From Bacteroidota bacterium (lineage in GTDB: Bacteria; Bacteroidota; Bacteroidia; Chitinophagales; LD1): DNA of 64,000 nt. This document shows, piece after piece, positions 1 to 8,219 of the stretch. The translations under genes were made by a program, and so were the position numbers. Location: assembly GCA_947475165.1 (NCBI GenBank), contig CANJLD010000012.1:1-64000 (forward strand), given 5' to 3'. The notes beneath the pieces were generated by a model. The model worked only from the letters and a program-made list of their open reading frames with translations. It was not told the origin of the DNA and did not search any database. Each line of letters begins with the position of its first letter. Position 1 is the stretch's first letter.

Positions 1-86
1 AAGTTTGAAACCCTCTCTCTCAATTCTTTTGTTACCTCATTCGGAGTTCCCTTTGTTCTTCCTCCTGTTTTTTTACCTCTTGCCAT
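1..86 (-). CDS. Basic mobile-element protein, N-terminal fragment (runs off window)
   Basis: An ATG at 84-86 opens a leftward frame that stays open to the window edge. The 28 visible codons begin MARGKKTGGRTKGTPN, a glycine- and lysine-rich start that I recognise from small conserved proteins on Bacteroidota mobile elements. Their function is not established to my knowledge. The gene lies 12 bp downstream of the replication-like gene and is probably co-transcribed with it. Only the N-terminus can be seen, so nothing can be said about later domains. Confidence 0.6.
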   Translation of the reverse strand, partial: MARGKKTGGRTKGTPNEVTKELRERVSN

Positions 87-98
87 ATCTATTTCATT

Positions 99-1259
99 CT
101 ATTTTAGAAACTGATTAACCTCAAACAAATTCAATCCTCCGTAAATCCTTTGTTCTCTATTCTGAAAATTGTTTCTCGGGTTACTATCTAAATTCCTACA
201 CCGTTTCGCCTCTTTCCCGAAAATTGATTCGCTACAAAAAACACTCCCTTTCTTTTGCTGTGAAATATCTCTCCCACAACTTTTACAAAATCTTTTTTCG
301 TGTTTGGTGTGGTGGGTATGAATTGACGTATTATCTAAACAGTCAAATAATACCCTTTCACTTTTTTTGAGGTCGGTCAAATCATACCCACTTTTTGAAT
401 TGCGAGAAAGTAACATTCTCCATTTTTCGTTTATCAGTTTGGCGGTTGTTTCTTTCCAGTGAGTTTCTCCAAACCTGTCTATTATTTCGTTAAACTGTTT
501 CTTTCTTTCACATCTCTGTTTCGGAGTGAAACTCTCCCACTCTTTCGGGTTTTTGCATTGCGTGTAAATTTTCAAATCGGTTTTTGAAAGTTCGGAGGTC
601 TTCACTTTATCGCAAATAATCAGTTCGGAAAATATTTCATCTAACTTTTCGCCTAATCTGTTTAGATAGTCAGGGTTTGTGAGGTCGGATAAAAAATAAA
701 CTCCTGTTGATTTCAGAAACTCCATTTTAGAAACCCTCACCTCATAACGGAGTATATTTTCAGATTTGAAATACTGTTTGCCCTTATCGTAAACTTTAAC
801 GGTGTATTGATTCTTACAACATTCAAACCCGATTTGAATTTTTTGTTTACCCTCCGTCTTAAACTTTGAAAATGATTCGTCCTTAAATGCAATTAAACCT
901 CTGCAAAACTCATACGGATTAAAATGAGGGGAAACATTCACTCCAAACTCTAAGTTGTGCAAACGCGCCTCTAATGAGTTTATATTGAATTTTAGGCAAA
1001 GGTCTGTTATGGTCTGCTGTAAATCGTTACAGGTAAAGGTTGAATAGTTCTCGCCTCTCCAGTATTTATGCAAACTCCCTGTGATTTCAACTCTGTGTGA
1101 TTCACTGATTTTAAAACGTAGCGTTCTATACTCTGCAATTTTCGGAAAAGAAATTTCTCCAGTGTTCGCCTCCAGTCTGTCAAACACACTAACATTCAAA
1201 CTCAACAGGTCTTTCACTATTGATTCACTGTAAAATGATATTTTTACACCGTCAATCAT
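99..1259 (-). CDS. Replication-initiator-like element protein with C-terminal zinc-ribbon-like segment
   Basis: This 386-aa protein resembles the conserved element proteins of Bacteroidota that start MID.VK and carry a segment of the type TGSLHKYW, then a region around LEARLHNLEFGVNVSP, then KVYDKGKQY. The order recalls plasmid and phage replication initiators, where a YDK motif is common, but a catalytic tyrosine cannot be assigned with confidence. The last 65 residues hold cysteine pairs (CKSCGRD and later FCSES, KRC) that look like a zinc ribbon. The start at 1259 follows the shared leader TACAGGGCGAACCGTAA. The gene is downstream of the excisionase-like and 135-aa genes. The replication role is inference from resemblance and context. 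Confidence 0.55.
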   Translation of the reverse strand: MIDGVKISFYSESIVKDLLSLNVSVFDRLEANTGEISFPKIAEYRTLRFKISESHRVEITGSLHKYWRGENYSTFTCNDLQQTITDLCLKFNINSLEARLHNLEFGVNVSPHFNPYEFCRGLIAFKDESFSKFKTEGKQKIQIGFECCKNQYTVKVYDKGKQYFKSENILRYEVRVSKMEFLKSTGVYFLSDLTNPDYLNRLGEKLDEIFSELIICDKVKTSELSKTDLKIYTQCKNPKEWESFTPKQRCERKKQFNEIIDRFGETHWKETTAKLINEKWRMLLSRNSKSGYDLTDLKKSERVLFDCLDNTSIHTHHTKHEKRFCKSCGRDISQQKKGSVFCSESIFGKEAKRCRNLDSNPRNNFQNREQRIYGGLNLFEVNQFLK

Positions 1260-1388
1260 TTACGGTTCGCCCTGTATTTGATTTTTGAACAAGAGAGGTC
1301 GGTTTGTCGCCTCTTTTTTCTTTTATGGTAAATCCTCCGTTGGGAGAAACAGATACAACCAAAACCCCTCTCACTCTTTTTTTCGTTC

Positions 1389-1796
1389 TCATACTCTAAC
1401 TGTTTGAAGAAACTCACTGATAAACTTTTCGCGTTTGTTCGGATAGAGTTTGAAGTGATTGAAATAGTAAACTGTCAATTCGGAGGAGGTTTGATTGAAT
1501 CGGAAAAGACAGAAAGAATTTTTCTGTGATTCTTTCGGGTGATAGTGGTCGCCAAAAAATACGTTGTGAAACGGAGTAGAAATCAAACCAGTTTGAAACG
1601 GGTGTTTACCGTTTATCATTCTACTTTTCAGAATGAATTTTACCCCAATGTTTTTGTAGTCCTGTCTTTGCGGAGGTTCTAACTTTAGTTCGTTTGGCAA
1701 TTTGATAAAACCAACAGGAGCGGAGGTTTTTTCATAGTAACCAGAAACCTCATTCACCTTGTAAATGTGTTTCTTACATTCAGGAGCGTAACTCAT
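1389..1796 (-). CDS. Hypothetical element protein
   Basis: A 135-aa protein that I do not recognise. Its ATG overlaps the stop of the upstream excisionase-like gene by four bases (ATGA), which implies translational coupling and a linked role. It has no signal peptide or membrane segment. It contains two histidines in GDHYHPKESQ and several aromatic residues near the C-terminus (LTVYYFNHFKLYP). A regulator or accessory factor of excision or replication is possible from position alone. Confidence 0.6.
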   Translation of the reverse strand: MSYAPECKKHIYKVNEVSGYYEKTSAPVGFIKLPNELKLEPPQRQDYKNIGVKFILKSRMINGKHPFQTGLISTPFHNVFFGDHYHPKESQKNSFCLFRFNQTSSELTVYYFNHFKLYPNKREKFISEFLQTVRV

Positions 1797-2077
1797 TTTC
1801 TACCTCCGAATTTTTCTACATTAAGAATCTCACTCCGTTTGAATCTGATTCGAGTTCCAAACCGATAGAATTTAATCTTGCCGTCCTTTTTCCATTTATG
1901 GATTGAAACGAGAGATACACCCAACAGTTTACTAACCTGTTTTACAGTTAGAAAATCCTCCTGTGTTTCTTTCGGAGGTGTTGGAGCTGTGGAGAGTAAT
2001 TCGGTTTTGAGTTTACCGATTAACTGTGTTTGGAAATCTTCTATTGAGATTCCGTTTAGATAAATGTTTGTTTGCAT
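1793..2077 (-). CDS. Excisionase-family helix-turn-helix DNA-binding protein
   Basis: The 94-aa product has a winged helix-turn-helix of the excisionase/MerR-like HTH_17 type at residues about 42-90: LTVKQVSKLLGVS, then a recognition helix with VSIHKWKKDGKI, then a wing (KFYRFGTRIRF) and RSEIL. This is the usual form of Bacteroidota element Xis-like proteins, which bind DNA near att sites or control element promoters. The N-terminal 40 residues are a variable extension. It is coupled by a 4-bp overlap to the following 135-aa gene. It is separated from the integrase by four genes, so it may be a regulator rather than a true excision factor. Confidence 0.8.
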   Translation of the reverse strand: MQTNIYLNGISIEDFQTQLIGKLKTELLSTAPTPPKETQEDFLTVKQVSKLLGVSLVSIHKWKKDGKIKFYRFGTRIRFKRSEILNVEKFGGRK

Positions 2078-2147
2078 TGTGGCTGTGTTTTATCAGCGCA
2101 CAAACATTCAACTATGCTAACTTTTGGGAAATTGTGTCAAGTAGTTA

Positions 2148-3239
2148 TCAAGTAGTTTTCTTAGCGGACTTAATGTTTTCAAACTGTTTCTTGTATCGTT
2201 CGGAAAACACTTTCGGGAAAGAAGTTTCTTTGGTTCTATCGTCAAAAAAAGGTGTCATTATTTCTATGAAAGATTTGAGGGAGTTCGTGTCTTTACTTTT
2301 TTTCGTTTGACTTAAATCAAATATTGCCTCAATAGATTCGCAAATCTTTGCTCTTTGTCCTGTCTCTATTTTTTCAATCCAACCTTTTTTTTCAAGTTCT
2401 AAAAATAGTTCAGCAAGGTTTTTTTGAGTTCCATTCCATGTTAATTTTCGGAGCGGTTTGTTTTTAGATTCGGATTTTTTCCCCTTTATCCAGTCCTTTA
2501 TTAATTCAACCTTTTGCGTTCTGTTCTTAATAAAATCGTAATCCAAAACCGAATATTCCAGAACGTCTAAAAAACCGTCTTTGTCCTCTGAATTTTCAAA
2601 GTGATAGTCAATAAATTTTTTTAGTTCGTTAGGCAATTGAAATTGTGAGGACTGTAAACGATACGCGAATGAAGAAATGTAATACTGAAATTCAGTATAG
2701 CGGTGCACCTCTCCCCTTTGATTATATATATCCTTATTCGTTAGATTATATGGGTGATTGAGTTGGGGCAAAGGGTTTACCTCGTAAGTTCCTTTCCCGT
2801 CATCAATTAAAAAAGTAGTCGGGTTTTCGTCAATCTTAAAAATTTTTATTCTTTCTAACTCAAAGACATTGCCTTTTCTGAAATCCTCCGACTGGTTGTT
2901 TTTTTCGTATAAACCGAATCTCACCTCGTTAGTTTCAATTACTCCTTGTGAATAGGTTACGGTATTTACGAGCGCACGTAAATTTTTCTCCTGTTTAGTT
3001 TTCGGTTTCCGAGAAACTCTCTTAACAGTGTTTCCGTCTATCCAGTCAAAAAACTTTTCTCTTACTCTGTTTAAATAAATCTTTTGTTTACTCTCCTCCA
3101 GTGAATAGAGGTTTTGTTCTAACTCCTTTGCAAACTCCGAAACCTCCGTTAAGTAAATTCCTTTAGGCTCGTCAATTTCATTCTTGAATAGTTGTGAAAT
3201 GAGTTGTAAGAGTATGAGTTCCTTTTCGGTTATAATCAT
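2148..3239 (-). CDS. Conserved mobile-element protein of unknown function
   Basis: A 363-aa soluble protein. The C-terminal 100 residues fit a pattern I know from many Bacteroidota element proteins: a tryptophan-led segment (LTWNGTQKNLAELFLEL), then EKKGWIE, then a helix and a final SF...FPKVFSERY motif. That domain is often found on integrated elements next to HTH genes, but its role is not known to me. The middle is charged with no clear motif. The start at 3239 is set by the leader AAACAGGGCGAAC touching the ATG. Confidence 0.6.
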   Translation of the reverse strand: MIITEKELILLQLISQLFKNEIDEPKGIYLTEVSEFAKELEQNLYSLEESKQKIYLNRVREKFFDWIDGNTVKRVSRKPKTKQEKNLRALVNTVTYSQGVIETNEVRFGLYEKNNQSEDFRKGNVFELERIKIFKIDENPTTFLIDDGKGTYEVNPLPQLNHPYNLTNKDIYNQRGEVHRYTEFQYYISSFAYRLQSSQFQLPNELKKFIDYHFENSEDKDGFLDVLEYSVLDYDFIKNRTQKVELIKDWIKGKKSESKNKPLRKLTWNGTQKNLAELFLELEKKGWIEKIETGQRAKICESIEAIFDLSQTKKSKDTNSLKSFIEIMTPFFDDRTKETSFPKVFSERYKKQFENIKSAKKTT

Positions 3240-3256
3240 GTTCGCCCTGTTTATGT

Positions 3257-3418
3257 TTATAGAACCCTATACCAACTAATAAAAGTCACTACCAAAAAAA
3301 GTAGGATAAAAAGTAAAATCTGAATGTTTGAGAATGTTTGTAGAGGTAGAAACAAACGCAAAAGGCACGTTATATAATAACGTATTAACCTAATAGTAAA
3401 CGGAGGTTTGCTCCTCAT
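3257..3418 (-). CDS. Candidate 53-aa single-pass membrane protein
   Basis: A short leftward ORF beginning MRSKPPFTIRLIRYY and ending TFISWYRVL before TAA. The last half is strongly hydrophobic (ILLFILLFLVV), a likely membrane helix preceded by arginines and lysines, so the N-terminus should stay inside. Its ATG follows TTAACAGGGAAACAA, close to the leader used by neighbouring element genes, and its stop ends just before the leader of the next gene. This supports real translation. A perfect 7-bp inverted repeat (ACGTTAT/ATAACGT) lies inside the frame and could instead mean a regulatory site. Confidence 0.4.
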   Translation of the reverse strand: MRSKPPFTIRLIRYYITCLLRLFLPLQTFSNIQILLFILLFLVVTFISWYRVL

Positions 3419-3429
3419 TTGTTTCCCTG

Positions 3430-4089
3430 TTAAATTCGATTTATATCTTCACGAAATTCAATCCCCTTTACGTCCGTTATATTTGCCCCTTTCAGATTAA
3501 CCCCACCCAGAATAGCAAGTGAGAGGTCACATCCTGATAGGTTGGCAAACGTAAGGTAGGCGCGGAAAAGATTAGCACCTGTTAAGTTAGCACCTGATAA
3601 GTTAGCGCCTGATAAATTAGTATTAGATAAATCAGACTTAGATAAATCAGCACCTGATAAGTTAGCTCCCGTCAGATTAGCACGCACAAGGGTAGAACCT
3701 GACAAGTCTGTTCCTGATAGGTTAGCATATATTAGGTAAGCATTCGATAGGTTAGCGCCCGATAGATTCACACCTGATAAATTAGCATTTTGAAGTCGAA
3801 CATTATGTAATCTCGTCCCTGATAAGTTAGCACCTGATAAATTGGCATTGTATAGCTCAGCCTGAAATAAATCAGCATCAGATAAATTAGCGCGTATTAA
3901 ATTAGCCTCTGATAAGTTTGCGCGTGTTAGGTTAGCACCACTTAGGTTAGCGATTCTTAGGTTAGCACCTGATAGGTTAGCACCTGATAGGTCAGCATGA
4001 GATAAGTCTGAATTACTTAAAACCAACTTTTCAATTTCATGAGTGCCCCTTGTTTTTAGTGTTTGAATGAGTTTTTCTTTATCTGTCAT
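3430..4089 (-). CDS. Pentapeptide-repeat protein
   Basis: From about residue 27 to 210 this 219-aa protein is made of A(D/N)LSG-type pentapeptides (for example ANLSGANLSGANL), about 36 units. Such repeats fold as a right-handed quadrilateral beta-helix that can mimic DNA; some family members (Qnr, MfpA) protect DNA gyrase, but most have no known role. No signal peptide is present, so it is probably cytosolic. It lies between the ADP-ribosyltransferase-like gene and a tiny membrane ORF and has the leader AAACAGGGCGAATAA before the ATG. As element cargo it could be an immunity or protection factor, which is inference only. Confidence 0.9.
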   Translation of the reverse strand: MTDKEKLIQTLKTRGTHEIEKLVLSNSDLSHADLSGANLSGANLRIANLSGANLTRANLSEANLIRANLSDADLFQAELYNANLSGANLSGTRLHNVRLQNANLSGVNLSGANLSNAYLIYANLSGTDLSGSTLVRANLTGANLSGADLSKSDLSNTNLSGANLSGANLTGANLFRAYLTFANLSGCDLSLAILGGVNLKGANITDVKGIEFREDINRI

Positions 4090-4141
4090 TTATTCGCCCT
4101 GTTTAAGGGTGAATTTAAACAACTTTCAGTCTAATGTTTAT

Positions 4142-4648
4142 CTAACGTTTAGTTCCATTTCCCAAATAAATTATCTCCTCCTCTTTCCGATTGTTGAAAT
4201 ATGCTATTACCTCCTTTTTGTTTATTAGAAGTTTCACAATCGTTTTAGGCATTTTATAAGTAGAGTGGTTTCTCATGTAACTATTGCAATAAAATTCCGC
4301 TATACTTTCCTTTAGACTCCAACTGATGCCATAATCTTTAGACTTACTCTCCTCTACAGTCATCCCTCGATAAATAGTTAATGAATTTGGCAGGGCGTTA
4401 AAATATTTTTTCTCACTTGTTGTCATTAACTCCTCCCTTCGCGGTAAATTTTTACCGAATAATTTTCTTATAATTTCCTTATACCTATACGTATCATCGC
4501 TACATGTATACGCATCAGCCAACCCTTTCCAATAAGTTTTAGGATTCATACGACAATGATTTTGTAGGTCAAAAAAAATTAGCAACCTATTATATGCATC
4601 CGCACTAATGCCTGATAAAATCCGCAATATCTCTTTCTCGCTAATCAT
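4142..4648 (-). CDS. Putative ADP-ribosyltransferase-fold protein
   Basis: The C-terminal half has the ordered motifs of R-S-E ADP-ribosyltransferases: IYRGM (arginine for NAD), GISWSLKESIAEFYC (serine strand plus helix), and RKEEEIIYL (glutamates). Phage and element proteins with YRG, G-SW(S/T), helix, then E-E in the same spacing are known to me as a widespread unassigned family. I chose the ATG at 4648, about 168 codons, because AAACAGCAAAC precedes it, like other genes in the element; a longer frame to 4684 overlaps the integrase stop. The N-terminal 85 residues are helical and carry no motif I know. Activity and target (host protein, DNA or RNA) are inference. Confidence 0.6.
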   Translation of the reverse strand: MISEKEILRILSGISADAYNRLLIFFDLQNHCRMNPKTYWKGLADAYTCSDDTYRYKEIIRKLFGKNLPRREELMTTSEKKYFNALPNSLTIYRGMTVEESKSKDYGISWSLKESIAEFYCNSYMRNHSTYKMPKTIVKLLINKKEVIAYFNNRKEEEIIYLGNGTKR

Positions 4649-4676
4649 GTTTGCTGTTTTATATCGGTAAAAGAAT

Positions 4677-5936
4677 TTACACAACTTTCAGTTTAGTGTT
4701 TGCGCTCCAGTGCAATCGCAAACTTTTTGCGTTCTCCTCTTGTGAAATCTTTATATATTTCATAAACGCCTTTTCAGTCCGATGCCCTGTAATCTTCATA
4801 ATTGAAATAGAAGGAAATCCCTGTATAAAAAGGTTTGTTGCGAAACTTCTCCTCCCTGTGTGTGTGGTTATTAAACTATACTTAGGAACGGAGGTTTGCA
4901 CTTTCATACCTCCCTTAGTAGTAGTTAGAAAAATGTTCTCCTTTATTTTCACTTCCTCTCCGATGTCTTTCAAATACTCATTCATTTTTTGATTCGAAAT
5001 AGGACGCGGTAAACCTTTCGCGGTTTCTGAATATTTCTCCAGTATTTCTTTTACAGTCCAGTGAATAGGAATAACAACTCGCTCTCCTGTCTTTTGTGTT
5101 TTCACTTTTATTTCTCCGTCCTTAATGTTTTCAATTTTCAGTTGTGAGAAATCGGAGAAACGTAATCCTGTGTAACAACCGATAATAAACAGGTCGCGTG
5201 TTTTTTCTAACTTCTTATTTTCTGAAAAGTCATGGTTATAAATTTTCAATAACTCCTCCTCCGATAAATATATACTTTCCACGTCCTCTGAAATGGATTT
5301 AAACTTTTTGCTCTTGTAAATCAAATTCGTGTGCAGTCCGCGCTCAAATGCCTCCCCTAAAAAGAGTTTCAGGTTCTTAATGTTCTTGCCTATCCAATTC
5401 GGAGAAAACTTTTTATCGGTTGTAAGAAATTCAACAAAATCAGAATAGAAATCTAAATCTACTTTCTCGAAGGTTATCTTCTTGCCTTTACTAATATCAA
5501 ACTCCTTTAGCAATCGGAGGGTTTGACCATACTGTTTTACAGTATTGGGTTTCTTACCGGTCAACCCTTTAATGTGGTGCTCGATATATTCAGCAACGGT
5601 TTTGAATTCCTTTTTATCACCCTGCACGGTGCGCCCTAATGATTCATCAAATTTTCTTTTCAGTATTTCAACTTCGATTTTCCCATCGGTTGCCTGTAAT
5701 TGAGCGCACAACTTCTTTAGGTGCGATTTATGCCCCTCTAAGATGCTATTGAAATCTGTATAGCCCTTGAAAGTCCTTCGCGCCTGTTGCCCTTCGCTAT
5801 TCCATTGTTTAGGGTGAATCTTTTGTGCAATGTAAAATTTGACATTCACCCCCCTGTCATTGTAACGAAGGTAAATTGGTTGCTCCTCTTTCGAGGTTGA
5901 ATCCTTTAGGTAAAAATTGAAACTCGCCATATTCAT
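4677..5936 (-). CDS. Tyrosine recombinase / phage-type integrase
   Basis: Integrase of the Bacteroidota class with N-terminal arm-binding domain (MASFNFYLKDS...PIYLRY), a SAM-like core-binding domain and a C-terminal catalytic domain. Counting from a possible upstream ATG at 5966, the catalytic residues are R269 (CYTGLRF), H369 and R372 (HTGRR), H395 (TGHRT) and Y404 (KYIKI), so the set is complete. Start codons at 5966, 5936 and 5930 are all in frame; those at 5936/5930 are preferred because homologues usually begin close to MASF. It cuts and joins the element at attP/attB. It lies at the outer edge next to the presumed right junction, as expected. Confidence 0.92.
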   Translation of the reverse strand: MNMASFNFYLKDSTSKEEQPIYLRYNDRGVNVKFYIAQKIHPKQWNSEGQQARRTFKGYTDFNSILEGHKSHLKKLCAQLQATDGKIEVEILKRKFDESLGRTVQGDKKEFKTVAEYIEHHIKGLTGKKPNTVKQYGQTLRLLKEFDISKGKKITFEKVDLDFYSDFVEFLTTDKKFSPNWIGKNIKNLKLFLGEAFERGLHTNLIYKSKKFKSISEDVESIYLSEEELLKIYNHDFSENKKLEKTRDLFIIGCYTGLRFSDFSQLKIENIKDGEIKVKTQKTGERVVIPIHWTVKEILEKYSETAKGLPRPISNQKMNEYLKDIGEEVKIKENIFLTTTKGGMKVQTSVPKYSLITTHTGRRSFATNLFIQGFPSISIMKITGHRTEKAFMKYIKISQEENAKSLRLHWSANTKLKVV

Positions 5937-6100
5937 TTGGTTTTTGAACGTGCCAAAGGTGGGCAAAATAATTCAGGGGGACAACGGAGGGGACAAATTT
6001 CTTTTTAACTAACTTAATTACACTTAATCACGGTTTACATTTAAACTCCTATGAATATCGAGTTTTTATAGGGACTAAAGTAAGAATTGATAAATCTGAA

Positions 6101-6132
6101 AACGGTAGGTTCGGCTCCCTTCAGGTGCACTA
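6101..6132 (+). other. Candidate attachment-site remnant resembling a tRNA or tmRNA 3' end
   Basis: Between the integrase and a terminator lies GGTAGGTTCGGCTCCC followed by a short tail, similar to the T-arm and 3' end of a tRNA or tmRNA. The T-stem pairs poorly and the conserved A of the T-loop is G, so it is not a working tRNA. Elements with this integrase type often enter tRNA or tmRNA 3' ends and leave such a displaced copy. The match is weak and the partner copy lies outside the window. Confidence 0.3.
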
Positions 6133-6168
6133 ACAACAGCGAAGATTATTCTTCGCTGTTGTTGTTTT
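6132..6168 (+). terminator. Rho-independent terminator at element junction
   Basis: A perfect 13-bp stem (6132-6144 with 6151-6163) with a 6-base loop is followed by GTTTT. It reads rightward and probably belonged to the gene interrupted by the element. Because the stem is perfect it may also stop leftward readthrough from the chromosome into the element. Confidence 0.75.
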
Positions 6169-6272
6169 AACCCTTTTCATCAATGAACTTACTTCCTAAT
6201 CACCTGATAGGCGCGCTTTTTGCAGCAACAAATCATTGCAACATGATAGTTTTACCCAAAGCGAATTAAAAA

Positions 6273-7214
6273 ATGAAATTCATACTCATACATCTTATTG
6301 CTTTTAGGAACAGTTTTATCAACAGTTTCCGCTTATACAAAAAGCACGATACGCTTACGCTGGGTGCGGCACTATCGTATTACACCGGTTTTTCATTGAT
6401 ACCCATTATAGCTATTGTAATTTCTGTGGCAGGCTCAATACTGGACCCGCAAATGGTGCAGCAGGAAATAAAAATGCAAATGGAAAGTTTTTTGGGCCAT
6501 AGCACTGCACACGAACTGGAAGGAATAATCAAGGCAACTTATTTGCCAAGCAAAAACTTAATGGCTACAATTCTTGCTGTTGTTTTACTATTGGTCGGTG
6601 CCACCAGTGTTTTCAGCCAGGTGCATACTTCGCTAAATTTAATATGGAACGTAAAGAACAGAGCGCGGCAACCAATCCTCAGGTTCTTTATTCACCGGTT
6701 GTTTTCATTTGCCATGATTATCTCTCTCTGTTTCCTTTTGCTTGTTTCATTTCTTATTCATGCCGCACTTGCAATTTTCTCTAACTATCTGGATACTCAC
6801 ATGCCACATGCTTCGCTCTTTTTTCTTCACACTTCTGAGTTCCTGATTTCGTATGGCTTTACTACTTTGCTTTTTGCCATGATATTTAAATACATGTCAG
6901 ATGCCGAGCCGCAATGGCGAATTGTTTGGCCCGGTGCGTTGTTTACGGCAGTCTTATTTATGATAGGAAAAAATATGCTGGGTTATTACCTCACTAATTT
7001 CAGCATGGACAGTAATTACGGTGCAGCGGGGTCTATGGTCTTGCTTCTTATCTGGGTATTTTACTCATCGCAAATAATTTTCTTTGGTGCCGAGTTTACA
7101 CACGCACTGGCTGCGGAGCATGGTATTTTACTTGACCCAACGGCTATAGACCCCAATGCAGATGAGGGAATGAAGCACACACACGTGCTTGCAGATAAGG
7201 AAAAGAAAACTTAA
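6273..7214 (+). CDS. YihY/virulence factor BrkB family membrane protein
   Basis: A 313-aa inner-membrane protein with about six hydrophobic helices and the family hallmarks DTLTLGAALSYYTGFSLIP near the N-terminus, ATSVFSQVHTSLNLIWNV in the middle and YGAAGSMVLLLIWVFYSSQI plus GAEFTHA near the C-terminus. The family was once called ribonuclease BN, a name now known to be wrong; the true role is unclear, with transport or envelope roles proposed. The gene stands alone on the plus strand, the first chromosomal gene after the element. A second member lies at 16167-17150. Confidence 0.93.
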   Translation: MKFILIHLIAFRNSFINSFRLYKKHDTLTLGAALSYYTGFSLIPIIAIVISVAGSILDPQMVQQEIKMQMESFLGHSTAHELEGIIKATYLPSKNLMATILAVVLLLVGATSVFSQVHTSLNLIWNVKNRARQPILRFFIHRLFSFAMIISLCFLLLVSFLIHAALAIFSNYLDTHMPHASLFFLHTSEFLISYGFTTLLFAMIFKYMSDAEPQWRIVWPGALFTAVLFMIGKNMLGYYLTNFSMDSNYGAAGSMVLLLIWVFYSSQIIFFGAEFTHALAAEHGILLDPTAIDPNADEGMKHTHVLADKEKKT

Positions 7215-7244
7215 AAAAACTAAAGACCCCGTTGAAGTAGTCTC

Positions 7245-8216
7245 TTACTTTTTATCGGTATTCGGATTCTTCGCAATGTTTTCGCGCATCGAAGTATCGG
7301 CTTGTATGTTTTGCATTTTGTAGTAATCCATAATGCCCAACTGTCCATTGCGGAATGCTTCTGCAATAGCAATTGGAATCTGCACTTCGGCTTCAATAAC
7401 TTTTGCGCGTGCTTCCTGTGCCTTTGCTTTCATTTCCTGCTCCAATGCAATTGCCATTGCTCTGCGCTCTTCGGCTCTTGCCTGTGCAATGTTTTTATCA
7501 GCATTAGCCTGATCCATTTGTAAACTTGCTCCAATGTTTTTACCAATATCAATATCGGCAATATCAATCGATAGAATTTCAAAGGCAGTTCCTGAATCCA
7601 AACCTTTTGCCAATACCACTTTCGAAATGGTATCAGGGTTTTCCATTACCGATTTATGCGAGGCTGCTGAACCAATAGAAGTTACAATTCCTTCACCCAC
7701 ACGTGCCAAAACCGTCTCCTCTCCTGCTCCACCCACCAACTGTTTAATGTTTGCACGAACCGTTACACGGGCGCGTGTAATCAACTGGATACCATCCTTA
7801 GCAACAGCAGTCACCGGTGGCGATTCAATTACCTTTGGATTTACTGAAAGTTGCACCGCTTCAAACACATCGCGTCCGGCAAGGTCAATTGCTGTTGCAG
7901 CTCTAAAGTCGAGTTCAATATTTGCTTTATCGGCACTGATAAGCGCACGTACTACTTTGCTGATGTTACCACCGGCCAGGTAATGTGCTTCCAACAAATC
8001 GCGCTCAATAGGAATTCCTGCTTTAGTAGCGGTTACCATTGCATTTACAATTATAGAAGGGGGCACTCTGCGGAAACGCATAAACACCAGCTGCATTAAA
8101 CTTACATGCACATTGGCAAACTTTGCCGAGAGCCAAAGCGGAATAGGCAAGAGCCAGAAAAGAATCAGAATAACAACAACTATTATTCCTGCGAGAACGA
8201 CTACTGGTAAATCCAT
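7245..8216 (-). CDS. floA: Flotillin-like protein FloA
   Basis: A 323-aa protein with an N-terminal membrane hairpin ([19 protein letters not shown]), a SPFH/band-7-like core ([21 protein letters not shown]) and a C-terminal coiled coil rich in A, E and K ([20 protein letters not shown]). This matches the bacterial FloA/YqfA family in length and sequence. FloA forms membrane assemblies that affect fluidity and local organisation. The NfeD-like gene ends 4 bp before its start, so the two form the classical nfeD-floA operon, in which NfeD is the partner of the flotillin. Confidence 0.95.
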   Translation of the reverse strand: MDLPVVVLAGIIVVVILILFWLLPIPLWLSAKFANVHVSLMQLVFMRFRRVPPSIIVNAMVTATKAGIPIERDLLEAHYLAGGNISKVVRALISADKANIELDFRAATAIDLAGRDVFEAVQLSVNPKVIESPPVTAVAKDGIQLITRARVTVRANIKQLVGGAGEETVLARVGEGIVTSIGSAASHKSVMENPDTISKVVLAKGLDSGTAFEILSIDIADIDIGKNIGASLQMDQANADKNIAQARAEERRAMAIALEQEMKAKAQEARAKVIEAEVQIPIAIAEAFRNGQLGIMDYYKMQNIQADTSMRENIAKNPNTDKK

Positions 8217-8219
8217 GGC

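Larger units (their letters stand above)
1..6132. mobile_element. Right-hand part of an integrated element with tyrosine integrase
   Basis: All genes from the left edge to the integrase read leftward and are of kinds found on Bacteroidota integrative elements: a tyrosine recombinase at the outer edge, an excisionase-like HTH protein, a replication-initiator-like protein and small cargo genes. Several share one leader sequence before the ATG, which sets them apart from the chromosomal genes to the right. The right boundary is placed at a T-arm-like remnant near 6101-6132, just before a terminator. The left boundary is outside the window, so size and class (integrative mobilizable element or phage satellite) cannot be decided. 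No relaxase or structural phage gene is visible in this part. Confidence 0.7.

Noticed and set aside
6085-6132. Functional tRNA gene
   Set aside because: No matching 5' half or acceptor stem, and the T-stem has mismatches.
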